From positions 620,001 through 684,000 of the forward strand of contig NZ_CANMDB010000001.1 in the NCBI RefSeq assembly GCF_947496515.1: a stretch of DNA of 64,000 bases. The letters are read 5' to 3'. The position numbers were made by a program, and so were the translations under genes. Source of the DNA: an uncultured Roseobacter sp. (GTDB taxonomy: Bacteria > Pseudomonadota > Alphaproteobacteria > Rhodobacterales > Rhodobacteraceae). Positions 8,842 to 19,809 of the stretch are shown here, piece after piece. The notes beneath the pieces were generated by a model that did not search any database, was not told the origin of the DNA, and was given only the letters and a program-made list of their open reading frames with translations. Within the stretch, counting starts at the first letter, position 1; the number at the start of each line of letters is the position of its first letter.

Positions 8842-10569
8842 ATGAAAATCAAGACCTTACTGATGGGAACGATTGCGACCATCGCCTGCGCCCCCGCGTT
8901 TGCGGATGGGCATGAGGGCGAGCGGGGCCGCGATGGTCAGGTAAACATCATCTATTGGCAGGCGCCATCGACGATGAACCCGTTCCTGTCCGGCGGGACC
9001 AAAGAGATCGAAGCGGCCAGCCTCGTGCTGGAATCGCTGGCGCGGTTCGACGAGACCGGCCAGATGGTCCCGTGGCTTGCCGAAGAGATCCCGACAGTCG
9101 AAAACGGCGGCGTTTCCGAAGACCTCACCTCCATCACCTGGACGATCAAGGAAGGCGTCACATGGTCCGATGGCTCGGCGCTGACGGCAGAAGATCTGAT
9201 CTTTACCCACGCCTATTGCACCCACCCCGAAGGCGGCTGTTCACAGGCGAGCTACTTTGACGGCGTGACATCGGTCGAGGCGGAAGGCGAGCGCGGTGTC
9301 AAGATCACGTTCGGTGCGCCCAAACCCTTCCCTTACACGGCCTTCGTGGGCGCTGAATCGCCCATCATCCAGAAAGCGCAATTCGCCGATTGTCTGGGTG
9401 CCCGCGCGCCGGAATGCACCGAGGCGAACTTTGGCCCCATCGGCACCGGCCCCTTCGTGGTCGAGGACTTTCGCCCCAATGACGTGATCACCTTTGTGGC
9501 CAATGACAGCTTCCGTGAGGCGGGCAAACCGGCCTTCGCCCGCGTGACCTTCAAAGGCGGTGGCGATGCGGCCGCGGCGGCGCGCTCAGTGCTCGAGACA
9601 GGCGAGTTCGACTACGCCTGGAACCTGCAGTTGGCGCCCGATGTGCTGGACCGGATGGAGGCGGTGGGCCTCGGCACCGTGGTGGCTGCCTATGGCACGT
9701 CCGTCGAACGGCTCCACCTCAACCAGACTAACCCGGACCCCGCACTCGGGCCTGACAAGCGCTCTGTCTACATGGACGGCGAGAACGCGCACCCCTTCCT
9801 GACCGATCCGGTGGTGGGCCAGGCGCTGTCGATGGCGATTGACCGCACGCTGATCGATGAGGTCGGCTACGGCGCCGGTGGCCAGCCCACCTGCAACCTG
9901 CTGCCCGCGCCCGAGCTTTACGCCTCGACCGCCAATGACGGCTGCCTGACGCAGGACATCGAAGGCGCCAAGGCGCTGCTGGAAGGGGCCGGCTGGGTTG
10001 ACAGCAATGGCAACGGCACGCGCGACAAGGACGGCGTCGAACTGACGGTGCTCTACCAGACGTCGACCAACGCGGTGCGGCAGGATACGCAGGCGCTGGT
10101 CAAGGACTGGTGGAGCCAGATCGGCGTCGGTGCCGAGTTGCGCAATGTCGATGCCTCGGTCTTCTTCGGTGGCGATCCCGGCAGCCCGGACACCTTCCAG
10201 AAGTTCTACGCCGACATCGAGATGTACACCAACAACTTCGCTGGTGTGGATCCGGAGGCCTATATGGCCAACTGGCGCTGCCGCGACATCCCCGGCCCGG
10301 CAAACCAATGGCAGGGCAACAACATCCAGCGTTTCTGCCGCGAGGAATATGACGCGCTGGTTGATCAGATGGCGACCACTGCCAACCTCGAAGAGCGCGG
10401 TGAACTGGCCAAGCAGATGAACGACATGATCGTTCAAAGCTACTCGATCATCCCGCTGATCCACCGCGGCAACCCATCGGCGCATATCAACACACTGGGC
10501 GGTGTGAAGATGTCCGACTGGGACGCGGAGATCTGGAACATCAAGGACTGGTACCGCATCTCCGAATGA
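8842..10569 (+). CDS. Periplasmic substrate-binding protein of a peptide-type ABC transporter (SBP family 5)
   Basis: A 575-residue exported solute receptor of the DppA/OppA class. Residues 1-22 form a signal peptide ending APAFA. The mature part shows family phrases such as the TMNPFLSGG region, TWTIKEGVTWSDGSALTAEDL, and the closing IIPLIHRG segment. ATG at 8842 is preferred because GGAG stands seven bases upstream and the signal peptide then starts cleanly; a codon at 8830 is the alternative. It heads an operon with the two permeases at 10692 and 11692. The ligand cannot be read from sequence. Confidence 0.93.
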   Translation: MKIKTLLMGTIATIACAPAFADGHEGERGRDGQVNIIYWQAPSTMNPFLSGGTKEIEAASLVLESLARFDETGQMVPWLAEEIPTVENGGVSEDLTSITWTIKEGVTWSDGSALTAEDLIFTHAYCTHPEGGCSQASYFDGVTSVEAEGERGVKITFGAPKPFPYTAFVGAESPIIQKAQFADCLGARAPECTEANFGPIGTGPFVVEDFRPNDVITFVANDSFREAGKPAFARVTFKGGGDAAAAARSVLETGEFDYAWNLQLAPDVLDRMEAVGLGTVVAAYGTSVERLHLNQTNPDPALGPDKRSVYMDGENAHPFLTDPVVGQALSMAIDRTLIDEVGYGAGGQPTCNLLPAPELYASTANDGCLTQDIEGAKALLEGAGWVDSNGNGTRDKDGVELTVLYQTSTNAVRQDTQALVKDWWSQIGVGAELRNVDASVFFGGDPGSPDTFQKFYADIEMYTNNFAGVDPEAYMANWRCRDIPGPANQWQGNNIQRFCREEYDALVDQMATTANLEERGELAKQMNDMIVQSYSIIPLIHRGNPSAHINTLGGVKMSDWDAEIWNIKDWYRISE

Positions 10570-10578
10570 CGCGAAGAT

Positions 10579-10609
10579 GGGCGCGGCCGGGGCATCCCGC
10601 GCCGCGCCC
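10579..10609 (+). other. Strong GC-rich stem-loop between binding-protein and permease genes
   Basis: Nine-base arms GGGCGCGGC (10579-10587) and GCCGCGCCC (10601-10609) pair perfectly, and inside them CGGG (10588-10591) pairs with CCCG (10596-10599) around a GCAT loop with one bulged base. No T-run follows, so it is more likely an mRNA stabilising or partial-termination structure that keeps the receptor in excess over the permeases than a full terminator. Confidence 0.7.
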
Positions 10610-10691
10610 GGTCGTTTCGGTGCGGCAGGCTTGCTCTGGCAGGGGGACGCACTGGACAGTGAATAAGAATGACCTTTGAAAAGGCGCGCCC

Positions 10692-11699
10692 ATGCTGACC
10701 TACACCATCCGAAGGCTGGTTCTGGCGATCCCGACGCTGCTGTTCATCAGCATCGTCATTTTCCTTCTGCTGCAACTGGCCCCGGGCGATCCCATGGCGC
10801 AGGTACCGCTGACCGTCCCGCCGGAGGTCAAGCAGAGGATGCGGGAGGCTCTGGGACTGGGGCAGCCCATCCATGTTCAATACTGGAAATGGCTGGTGCA
10901 GTTCTTCTGGGTGGAGCCGCAGGTAGTGATCGACCACTGGTTCGGCACGGCCTTCGCCGAAGGCAAGCTGCGCGTGCTGTCCTGGCAGACCCGCTCACCT
11001 GTGATGGATATCGTGGTGCAGCGCATGCCGCAAACGCTCTGGGTTGTGGGCATGTCCTACATCGTCGGCATCCTGATCGCTCTGCCGATCGGCATCTACT
11101 CGGCCTACCGGCAGTATTCGATCTTTGACCAGGCGGGCACGTTCATCTCCATGATCGGGTTTTCCATCCCGCCGTTTTTCTCGGGCGTCGTGGTGATCGT
11201 GATCTTCTCCGTCAACCTTGGCTGGTTCCCGTCGATCTACGACACAACCCATGTGGTCACCGACTGGGACAGTTTCGTGGTCCAGCTGAACCAGATGATC
11301 ATGCCGGTGATGGTGCTGGCGCTGCAGACGACCGCACAGATCAGCCGTTTCATGCGGGCCTCCATGCTCGATAACCTCAACCAGGACTACGTGCGCACTG
11401 CCCGCGCCAAGGGGCTCAAGGAAAGCGTCGTGGTGATGGTGCACGTGCTGCGCAATTCGATGATCCCGATCATCACGGTCATCGCACTCGGCGTGCCGTC
11501 GATCTTTGGCGGGGCGATCATCACCGAGACGCTCTTTAAGGTAAACGGTATCGGACAGCTGCTGCTCACGGCGCTTTTCGCCAATGACCTGCCCATGGTC
11601 ATGACCCTGACCTTCATCTTTGCGGTGCTGATCGTGCTCTTTAACCTGATCGCCGACGTGCTCTATGGCCTGCTCGATCCGAGGATCCGATATGACTGA
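10692..11699 (+). CDS. Peptide-type ABC transporter permease, DppB-like
   Basis: A 335-residue inner-membrane permease with an N-terminal helix (YTIRRLVLAIPTLLFIS) and about five further membrane segments. The cytoplasmic coupling loop reads DYVRTARAKGL, the standard EAA-like motif of the DppB family, and the protein ends LLDPRIRYD as family members do. It pairs with the DppC-type permease: the last eight bases, ATGACTGA at 11692-11699, are shared with that gene's start. It should form the channel for the 8842 receptor and the divergent double ATPase. Confidence 0.95.
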   Translation: MLTYTIRRLVLAIPTLLFISIVIFLLLQLAPGDPMAQVPLTVPPEVKQRMREALGLGQPIHVQYWKWLVQFFWVEPQVVIDHWFGTAFAEGKLRVLSWQTRSPVMDIVVQRMPQTLWVVGMSYIVGILIALPIGIYSAYRQYSIFDQAGTFISMIGFSIPPFFSGVVVIVIFSVNLGWFPSIYDTTHVVTDWDSFVVQLNQMIMPVMVLALQTTAQISRFMRASMLDNLNQDYVRTARAKGLKESVVVMVHVLRNSMIPIITVIALGVPSIFGGAIITETLFKVNGIGQLLLTALFANDLPMVMTLTFIFAVLIVLFNLIADVLYGLLDPRIRYD

Positions 11700-12681
11700 C
11701 CAGACCGTAAACGCCGAAGCACAGGCCGAAGCCTACGGCGCCCTGCAGGACAAGGAGCCCCCCAAGGAGCCGCGGGCCCAGTGGAAGGACGTGTGGGATC
11801 AGTTCCGCAAGCATAAGGGCGCGCTGATCGGTGGTGGCTTTTTGCTCTTCATCACGCTCGCGGTGCTGATCGGACCGCTGGTCTGGCAGGTAGACGCCAA
11901 GGCGCTCGACATCCGTAACAAGGACATGCGCCCGCTCTATACGCTGCTCTGGGACAGCACCGCCCGGACCAGCTGGGCTAAGCCGCTGGGGTCCGACAAC
12001 CTGGGGCGGGACATCCTCGCCACGCTCATTGCAGGCGGGCGGGCGTCCATGGCGGTCGGCTGGACGGCGATGATCCTGGCACTCTCCATCGGCACGGCCA
12101 TCGGCGTCTGCGCGGGCTACTTCCGAAAACTTGACGGCCCCCTGATGCGGCTGACAGATCTCTTCTTGTCGCTGCCCATCCTGCCGCTGCTGCTGGTGGC
12201 GGTGACGCTCTTCCGCCAGCCACTGCGCGCGAACTTCGGGCCAGAGACTGGCATGTTCATCCTGATCGTGGGTGTCATCGGGATCACGTCATGGATGCAG
12301 ACAGCACGGATCGTGCGCGGCGAAATCCTCGCCTTGAAGGAACGTGAGTTCATCCTCGCCGCGCGCTCTATCGGCACGACACCCTTCAAGATCATTCGAC
12401 GCCACCTGCTGCCCAATGTCATCTCGCCCATCATGGTCTCCGCCACACTGGGGCTGGCCACGGCGATCATCACCGAAAGCGCGCTGAGTTTTCTGGGCGT
12501 GGGCTTTCCGTCGGATTTCCCGACCTGGGGCAAGCTCTTGTCCGATGCTGTACCGCGGATGGAGGAGTTCCCCGAACGCGTGATGCTGCCCGGGATCCTC
12601 ATCTCGCTGACGGTCCTGTCAGTCAACTACCTCGGCGACGGTCTGCGCGACGCGCTCGATCCGCGCATTCGCGGGCGGTAA
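11692..12681 (+). CDS. Peptide-type ABC transporter permease, DppC-like
   Basis: A 329-residue permease with a long cytosolic N-terminus (about 45 residues), then the first helix and, after a periplasmic stretch, the GSDNLGRDIL motif characteristic of DppC/OppC. The EAA loop is REFILAARSIGTTPFKII and the C-terminus GDGLRDALDPRIRGR is typical. It starts inside the preceding permease gene (ATGACTGA overlap), so the pair is translationally coupled. It is the last gene of the operon; gapR converges with a 21-base gap. Confidence 0.95.
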   Translation: MTDQTVNAEAQAEAYGALQDKEPPKEPRAQWKDVWDQFRKHKGALIGGGFLLFITLAVLIGPLVWQVDAKALDIRNKDMRPLYTLLWDSTARTSWAKPLGSDNLGRDILATLIAGGRASMAVGWTAMILALSIGTAIGVCAGYFRKLDGPLMRLTDLFLSLPILPLLLVAVTLFRQPLRANFGPETGMFILIVGVIGITSWMQTARIVRGEILALKEREFILAARSIGTTPFKIIRRHLLPNVISPIMVSATLGLATAIITESALSFLGVGFPSDFPTWGKLLSDAVPRMEEFPERVMLPGILISLTVLSVNYLGDGLRDALDPRIRGR

Positions 12682-12702
12682 CGGCGCCCCGCGGCGCGCG
12701 CT

Positions 12703-12966
12703 CTACTCCATCCCGAGGGCGGATTTGTACATATCCACGATGGCCGTCTGCTCGGCGATTGAATCCGGATCCTGCTTGCGTTCGCGCAGGATCACCCGGA
12801 TCGCCTTGACGTCAAAGCCGCGGGATTTCATCTCCGCAAAGACCTCTTTGACCTGATCGGCGATGTCTTTCTTTTCCTCTTCCAGACGCTCGACCCGTTC
12901 GATGAACTGCCGCAGCTCCTGTCCGGTCACATTGTATTGACTATCCACCACGCTCTGGTCGCTCAT
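12703..12966 (-). CDS. gapR: Nucleoid-associated protein GapR (UPF0335 / DUF2312)
   Basis: An 87-residue, mostly helical and coiled-coil protein with the family core LRQFIERVERLEEEK and KEVFAEMKSRGFDVK followed by a conserved RERKQD segment. In Caulobacter, GapR clamps over-twisted AT-rich DNA ahead of replication and transcription and helps topoisomerases. The length and the near-complete match to the family signature make the assignment firm. It stands alone, convergent with the permease gene and divergent from a small membrane protein. Confidence 0.93.
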   Translation of the reverse strand: MSDQSVVDSQYNVTGQELRQFIERVERLEEEKKDIADQVKEVFAEMKSRGFDVKAIRVILRERKQDPDSIAEQTAIVDMYKSALGME

Positions 12967-13092
12967 CTCTGTCTCCTTGGTTGAGGAAAGGCGGCATGGC
13001 GCCGCGATCGCGCTTGCCTAGCGCCCCCGCGCGAGGGCCGCAAGCGGCTTTGCACGCTTGCGCTTCGCTGGCGGATTGGATAGCCCGCCACC

Positions 13093-13332
13093 ATGGAAAA
13101 CACCGAGACATCGATCTTTGATTTCATCATTTGGGGGGGTGCCGCGCTGTCGCTGCTGGGGCTCGTGGGCCTGGTCTGGTGCATCATCTACGTGGCGCGT
13201 GCCCGCCGTGCACACCTCAGCGACGAGGAGATGCGCGCGCGGCTCAAACGCGCGTTGCCCCTGAACCTCGGGGCGCTCTTTGTCTCCGTGATCGGGCTGA
13301 TGCTCGTCATCGTGGGAATTTTCCTGAGCTGA
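13093..13332 (+). CDS. Small two-helix membrane protein of unknown function
   Basis: A 79-residue protein with two predicted membrane helices: about residues 9-32 (FIIWGGAALSLLGLVGLVWC) and 56-77 (NLGALFVSVIGLMLVIVGIF). A basic loop with RARRAHLSDEEMRARLKRA lies between them. This layout is common in short Rhodobacteraceae inner-membrane proteins. I do not recognise a named family. It is divergent from gapR. Initiation at 13093 is supported by codon bias and the plausible N-terminus. Confidence 0.72.
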   Translation: MENTETSIFDFIIWGGAALSLLGLVGLVWCIIYVARARRAHLSDEEMRARLKRALPLNLGALFVSVIGLMLVIVGIFLS

Positions 13333-13641
13333 CCCGCCGCGAGGCGACTGCCGCATCTTGAGCCATTCTGTCCGGGCTTGGCCCGCAGACCGTCGTCGTT
13401 CTGCATATCGACCCTGCGACCGACCACTCCGCGTCAACAAAAGGTCTTCGGAATTCACACCGAAAGACCCTGCCGCTGATCGATCCGACGCCGCCCGGAC
13501 GGGCCTGCTGAAAGACGGATCCTATGGGCACTGTCACCCTGCGTCCCGGCACGCGCGATATGGCAGAAAAACACATCACATCGACGCCAGATGCTGCAAA
13601 ACGCTATTAAACTCCTGCACGAAAGCCGTTAACCTACGGGC
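13333..13641. other. Intergenic region with no recognised content
   Basis: About 309 bases between the small membrane protein and the DUF442 gene. Short open frames exist in both directions, but none has a convincing start, ribosome site or known motif. It presumably holds the promoter of the DUF442 gene. I see no terminator with a T-run. Confidence 0.5.
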
Positions 13642-14073
13642 ATGGATATTCGTCAACTCACCCCCGGTTTTTTCGTCGCACCACAGATCGCACCCGAGGA
13701 TATGGAGCGACTGGCAGCGCTCGGCATTTCGCTGGTGATCTGCAATCGTCCCGACGAAGAGGTGCCGCCAAGTCACCAGTGTGAGGCCATGCGAGAGGCC
13801 GCGGAGCGCGCGGGCCTCGCATTTGCCGTGCAACCGCTGACCCATCAGACGATGACCCCCCCCGTTATCGCCGCGAACCGCGCCCTGATCGACGGCACCG
13901 ATGATACAGTCCTGGCCTATTGTGCATCTGGCACCCGCTCGACCGTCGCGTGGGCCCTCGGCGTCGCGGGTGATCTGGACCCGGACGCGATCATCACCGC
14001 GGCGCAGTCTGCGGGCTATGACTTGCGCAATATGAAACCGACGCTGGAAGCGATTGCCGCTCAACAATCCTGA
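13642..14073 (+). CDS. DUF442 / TIGR01244 family protein, Blh-type phosphatase-like domain
   Basis: A 143-residue single-domain protein of the beta-lactamase-hydrolase-like (Blh) family, a dual-specificity-phosphatase-like fold. The P-loop is CASGTRS near residues 92-98, with the ICNRPDEE phrase near 35-42, both hallmarks of TIGR01244. Members are linked to sulfur transfer or sulfide oxidation and in some species are fused to a metallo-beta-lactamase (sulfur dioxygenase) domain. Here only the phosphatase-like part is present, and no metallo-beta-lactamase gene is nearby. The substrate is not predictable. Confidence 0.87.
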   Translation: MDIRQLTPGFFVAPQIAPEDMERLAALGISLVICNRPDEEVPPSHQCEAMREAAERAGLAFAVQPLTHQTMTPPVIAANRALIDGTDDTVLAYCASGTRSTVAWALGVAGDLDPDAIITAAQSAGYDLRNMKPTLEAIAAQQS

Positions 14074-14267
14074 AGGGGGTGCAGTCGCTTTCGCGCTCCT
14101 TGAAAAAATGGCGTTCGGCGCGCATCTGTCTTGGCCTAAACGCCGCGCAAACGGGCGGGATCAGCGCCTGTCCCTGGACCATATACCCGTAGAGCGGGCC
14201 TAAAACGGCAACTGTCGGTGTGAGACGGACAAGCCACCGGCCGTGCCATCAGACCAATCCGGTCAGC

Positions 14268-15016
14268 TCACTCGGGACACTGCAACGCCCGCGCAAAACC
14301 GGCCCGGCTGGTATCACCCCCGATTTCCGCAGAACTGAACCGCCCATCGCGGTAACGCAGCGACACGATCTGGGACCAATCCGCCCGCGCAACGATCATC
14401 TCGGGCACACCCTTGCAGACCCGCACGCCTCCGGCGATGTCACGCTCGCCGATCCGGTGGTTGGTAAAGCCGGGCAGGTCCGCCACGAGCATCAGCGCAC
14501 CCGCGCGGTACCGCCATAGCCGCAAGGTCCTGGCCAGATGCGGCCGGTCGATGTAGGCCAGTTCCACCGCACCATCCCCGTCGAAATCCGCCGCACCGAT
14601 AGGGGCCAGCCAGCGAAACCTTGTACCGATGAACGACGTTGTCGCCACCCGGCCCTGCGCATCATAGACGGCCAGCCGCGCGCCCCGTTCCTGATGGCTC
14701 TCAACCACGATCACCTCGGGCGCACCATCGAGATCGACATCCACCAGGCGCGGCGCGGTATCCTCGAACACCAATTCGTCGGGCAGGACTGAGAGCCGCG
14801 CCGTACCGTCGGACAATTCTAGCCGCAGTGCGCCGTGCTCCGTCGTGTCGCCCAGAACACCGTGGGCGTAGCGCTCTGTGGGTTGCTCAAACCCCGCCGC
14901 AACAATCTGAGGCCCGGCCAACAGAGACGTCGGCCAAAAGCACAGCATCAGCAGCGCGCGGCGAGCGGCACGGGCCCACAGGCGCGCCGCCTGACGCCGC
15001 GCCTTGCTCAGGTTCA

Positions 15017-15017
<1 letters not shown>
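14268..15017 (-). CDS. Exported VCBS/FG-GAP repeat protein
   Basis: A 249-residue protein with an N-terminal positive patch and hydrophobic signal region (about residues 18-35, ending LLAG). The mature part holds FG-GAP/VCBS-like repeats with calcium-type loops: DVDLDGAPEVIVVES near residue 90 and AADFDGDGAVELAYID near 140. Such repeats form a beta-propeller. Its ATG overlaps the stop of the upstream ferredoxin by one base (TGATG), so the two are co-translated. A role is unknown; the pairing with the ferredoxin may be only positional. Confidence 0.82.
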
Positions 15018-16997
<1,980 letters not shown>

Positions 16998-17481
16998 GCG
17001 TCGTCTCCTGAATAGGCAGGTCGAAGGCCTCTTAGCCTTCGGATGCTCGATATATGGTTGAATGCTCATAGGGTGCATCTAGGGTGGTATCTATGCAACA
17101 TCAAAGATGGATCAGCCATGTCCGGTTTCAAGACCACGTGATCGGCGCGTGAGCATCTACGTGGTTTTTGGCATCCCGATCTGCCACTGGACCAGCCCCG
17201 GTCCGCCGCAAAAAGCTCTCGCCCGCCCTGCTCCGGGTCGTCGCAAGTAGGGCTGTGGTCTTGGGTCACTTTTGCCGAACACCGGCTTTGACCATTGTAC
17301 ATCAAATCAGACCGGTCAGCGGAGACCGCGATAGGCCGCTATTCGGCCGATGCGATTGCGGAAGGCTTTCTCCTTGCAGACGGTGCCCGTAGCAACGCGA
17401 GCGAGCCCATCGACCATCCTCTCCGGGGCAGCGAGGGATATGCGAGGATTCATCCGCCTGGCCCGCAGCCCGTGGGCGCTG
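16998..17481. other. Intergenic region between degP and the DUF2065 gene
   Basis: About 484 bases. No open frame here shows motifs, signal peptide or ribosome site. The part next to degP should contain its own promoter, since the gap is long compared with the overlaps in the hflK-hflC-DUF2065 run. I see nothing else. Confidence 0.5.
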
Positions 17482-17679
17482 CTACCCCGCGCCCAGCTGA
17501 AACGCGAGCCAGACCAGCAGCAGCCCGCTGACCACCACCAGCAGCCCGATCTGCCGGACGGCATTTTCGGGCAAGGCGCGCAGCACCTCCAGCATCCTCT
17601 CGATAAGCGAAGGGGCCAGCGCATAGGCCAGCCCCTCGATAATCATCACCAGCCCAAGTGCCAGCAGTAGCGTGCTCAC
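17482..17679 (-). CDS. DUF2065 (YjeT-like) small membrane protein
   Basis: A 65-residue protein made of two membrane helices, about residues 3-22 (TLLLALGLVMIIEGLAYAL) and 43-62 (IGLLVVVSGLLLVWLAFQL), with the conserved EGL...AP pattern of DUF2065. Its start overlaps the hflC stop by four bases (ATGA). In proteobacteria DUF2065 genes sit directly after hflKC, as here, so it may be an accessory of the HflKC-FtsH complex; its function is not established. Confidence 0.9.
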   Translation of the reverse strand: MSTLLLALGLVMIIEGLAYALAPSLIERMLEVLRALPENAVRQIGLLVVVSGLLLVWLAFQLGAG

Positions 17680-18575
17680 CGGCGTTCACCCTCCTCGGAG
17701 CGCAGCCCCTGATCGGAGCGCAGGTAGTTGAAGAACTCCGAATCCGGGGACAGCACCATGGTGGAGTTATTGCCGCGCAGCGCCCGTTCGTAAGCGGTGA
17801 GCGAGCGGTAGAATTCAAAGAATTCCGGATCGGCACCAAAGGCATCGGCAAAGATCGCGTTCCGCTCCGCATCGGCCTGACCGCGGATGATATCCGCTTC
17901 CCGGGTTGCCTCGGATGTCAGTTCCACCACCGTTCTATCCGCCAGAGCGCGCACCCTCTGGGCGGCTTCCTCACCGCGGGCGATCTCGTCTGCGGCTTCA
18001 CGCTCCCGTTCCGCCCGCATCCGGGCAAAGGTCGCATCAAGGTTCTGCTCCGGCAGGTTGGTCTGCTTCAGCCGCACGTCCACAACCTCCAGCCCCAGCG
18101 GCAGCGCGCGCAGGCGCGCCTGTTCTGTGATCCGCGACATCAGACCGGCACGATCCGCCGACAGAATGGTGTTGGAAGTCACACCGTCGGAACCGAGCAC
18201 CGCCCGGATTGTCGGGTTGAGGATCCCTTCCAGCCGGTCTTCGGCAGCCCGCAAACCACCGACGCCCACCGCCTGCCGGAACTGCGTCACATCGGAAATG
18301 CGGTAACGCGCAAAAGCGTCCACCACGAGCCGCCGGTCATCCGACGGCGTTACCTCGGTCACGTCCGTATCCAGCGACAGGATCCGGTCATCGTAGCGGA
18401 CCACTTCCTGAATGAGCGGGATCTTGAACGCCAACCCTGGATCTTCCTTGACGGATTTGATCTGGCCGAACTGCAGCACCAGCGCCTTCTCACGCTCGTC
18501 CACGATAAAGACAGAGCTCAGCACCCCCACAACGGCGATGACCAGAATGGGGATCAGAAATTTACCAGCGCGCAT
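17676..18575 (-). CDS. hflC: FtsH modulator HflC
   Basis: A 299-residue SPFH-domain protein with an N-terminal membrane anchor (about residues 5-24), periplasmic SPFH domain (EREKALVLQFGQ start) and a coiled-coil tail with FARMRAEREREA. Together with HflK it forms the large cage that encloses FtsH and modulates degradation of membrane proteins. It overlaps hflK by one base at 18575 and the DUF2065 gene by four. Length and order are standard. Confidence 0.96.
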   Translation of the reverse strand: MRAGKFLIPILVIAVVGVLSSVFIVDEREKALVLQFGQIKSVKEDPGLAFKIPLIQEVVRYDDRILSLDTDVTEVTPSDDRRLVVDAFARYRISDVTQFRQAVGVGGLRAAEDRLEGILNPTIRAVLGSDGVTSNTILSADRAGLMSRITEQARLRALPLGLEVVDVRLKQTNLPEQNLDATFARMRAEREREAADEIARGEEAAQRVRALADRTVVELTSEATREADIIRGQADAERNAIFADAFGADPEFFEFYRSLTAYERALRGNNSTMVLSPDSEFFNYLRSDQGLRSEEGERR

Positions 18576-19735
18576 CAGTTCGTCCCTCCTGCCGCGGCGG
18601 TGCCACGACGCAACTCATTCAGCGGCAGATAGGGCACTACGCCCTGACCTCCGCCGCCGCCCAGATCATTCTCCAGAATGATCTTGTCCACATCGCCAAA
18701 GACCCGCTCCATCGTCTCCAGATAGAGCCGTTTGCGCGTCACTTCCGGTGCCTTGACGTATTCCTCGAGGACCGAGACGAAGCGCGCCGCTTCACCGGTG
18801 GCCTCGTTGACCTGCTGGGCGCGGTAGGCTTCGGCCTGTTCCAGCTGGCTGGCAGCTTCACCGCGCGCACCGGCTGTCACCCGGTTTGCGTAGGCATCGG
18901 CCTGACGTTCCAGCCTGTCCCGCTCCTGCTCGGCGGCCTGCACTTCGCGGAAGCTGTCGATCACCTCGCGGGGCGGATCCGCTTTGTCGAGGTTGAGACG
19001 CACGACATTGACGCCGCTGTCATAGGCATCGAGCGTGCCCTGAATAAGCTGCTGGGCCTCATCCGCGATGACCTGCCGGTCCCGGTTCAGGATCGGGGCC
19101 AGCTCGTTGCGGGCGATGACCTCGCGCATGGCCGATTCCGACACCGCGCGGATCGTCTCCTGCGCTTCGGCCAGATTAAAGAGGAATTTCGCGGGATCGT
19201 TGATGTTCCAAACCACCTGGAAGTCGATGTCGATGATGTTCTCATCCGTGGTCAGCATCAGGCCACTGTCCACCCGCGCACCAATGTCTTCGGTCTGTTC
19301 GCGGGTCACCGGCAGCACCTCTGCCGTCACCAGAGGCCAGGGCGCAAAGTTCAGACCCGGATTGCCGGTGGCGTAGTATTCGCCGAGAAACAGCTCCACC
19401 GATTGCTCTTCGGGCGCGACCGTGTAGAAGCTCGCAAGCCCCCAGGCCACCACGCCCACGAGCGCCGCGATGCCAACGGTGCCCCGGGTGAAGGCGGGAC
19501 CACCCCCGCCACCGCCGCCGCCACTCCCGGCGCCGCCGCCGCCCTTGCCGCCCATCAGGACGCGCAGACGCTCCTGGCCTTTCTTTACCAGCTCGTCGAT
19601 TTCCGGGATCTGTGGACCCTCGCCACCGGGTCCGCGTGGACCCCCGCCGTTATTGCCGCGGTTCGGCCTGCGCGGCCCATCATCATCGGAGTTTCCACCG
19701 CCGCCCCCCCAGGGGCCGCCATTATTCCCAGCCAT
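18575..19735 (-). CDS. hflK: FtsH modulator HflK
   Basis: A 386-residue SPFH protein. The N-terminal 60 residues are rich in Gly, Asn and Pro (cytosolic, disordered), with further Gly-rich runs before the anchor at about residues 85-105 (GIAALVGVVAWGLASFYTV). The SPFH domain follows (APEEQSVELFLG) with a coiled-coil tail containing AEAYRAQQVNEATGEA. It is the obligate partner of HflC, encoded one base downstream. The Gly-rich leader is typical for alphaproteobacterial HflK. Confidence 0.96.
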   Translation of the reverse strand: MAGNNGGPWGGGGGNSDDDGPRRPNRGNNGGGPRGPGGEGPQIPEIDELVKKGQERLRVLMGGKGGGGAGSGGGGGGGGPAFTRGTVGIAALVGVVAWGLASFYTVAPEEQSVELFLGEYYATGNPGLNFAPWPLVTAEVLPVTREQTEDIGARVDSGLMLTTDENIIDIDFQVVWNINDPAKFLFNLAEAQETIRAVSESAMREVIARNELAPILNRDRQVIADEAQQLIQGTLDAYDSGVNVVRLNLDKADPPREVIDSFREVQAAEQERDRLERQADAYANRVTAGARGEAASQLEQAEAYRAQQVNEATGEAARFVSVLEEYVKAPEVTRKRLYLETMERVFGDVDKIILENDLGGGGGQGVVPYLPLNELRRGTAAAGGTN

Positions 19736-19809
19736 TCAGTCTCTTTCCTTCCAGAACCGCGCGGCTGCGCGATCAAATCGAGTTATAGGTACGCAAGGTT
19801 AAGCGGAAT

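Noticed and set aside
19470-19802. Proline-rich plus-strand frame near the start of hflK
   Set aside because: It is the antisense image of the Gly-rich N-terminus of HflK.
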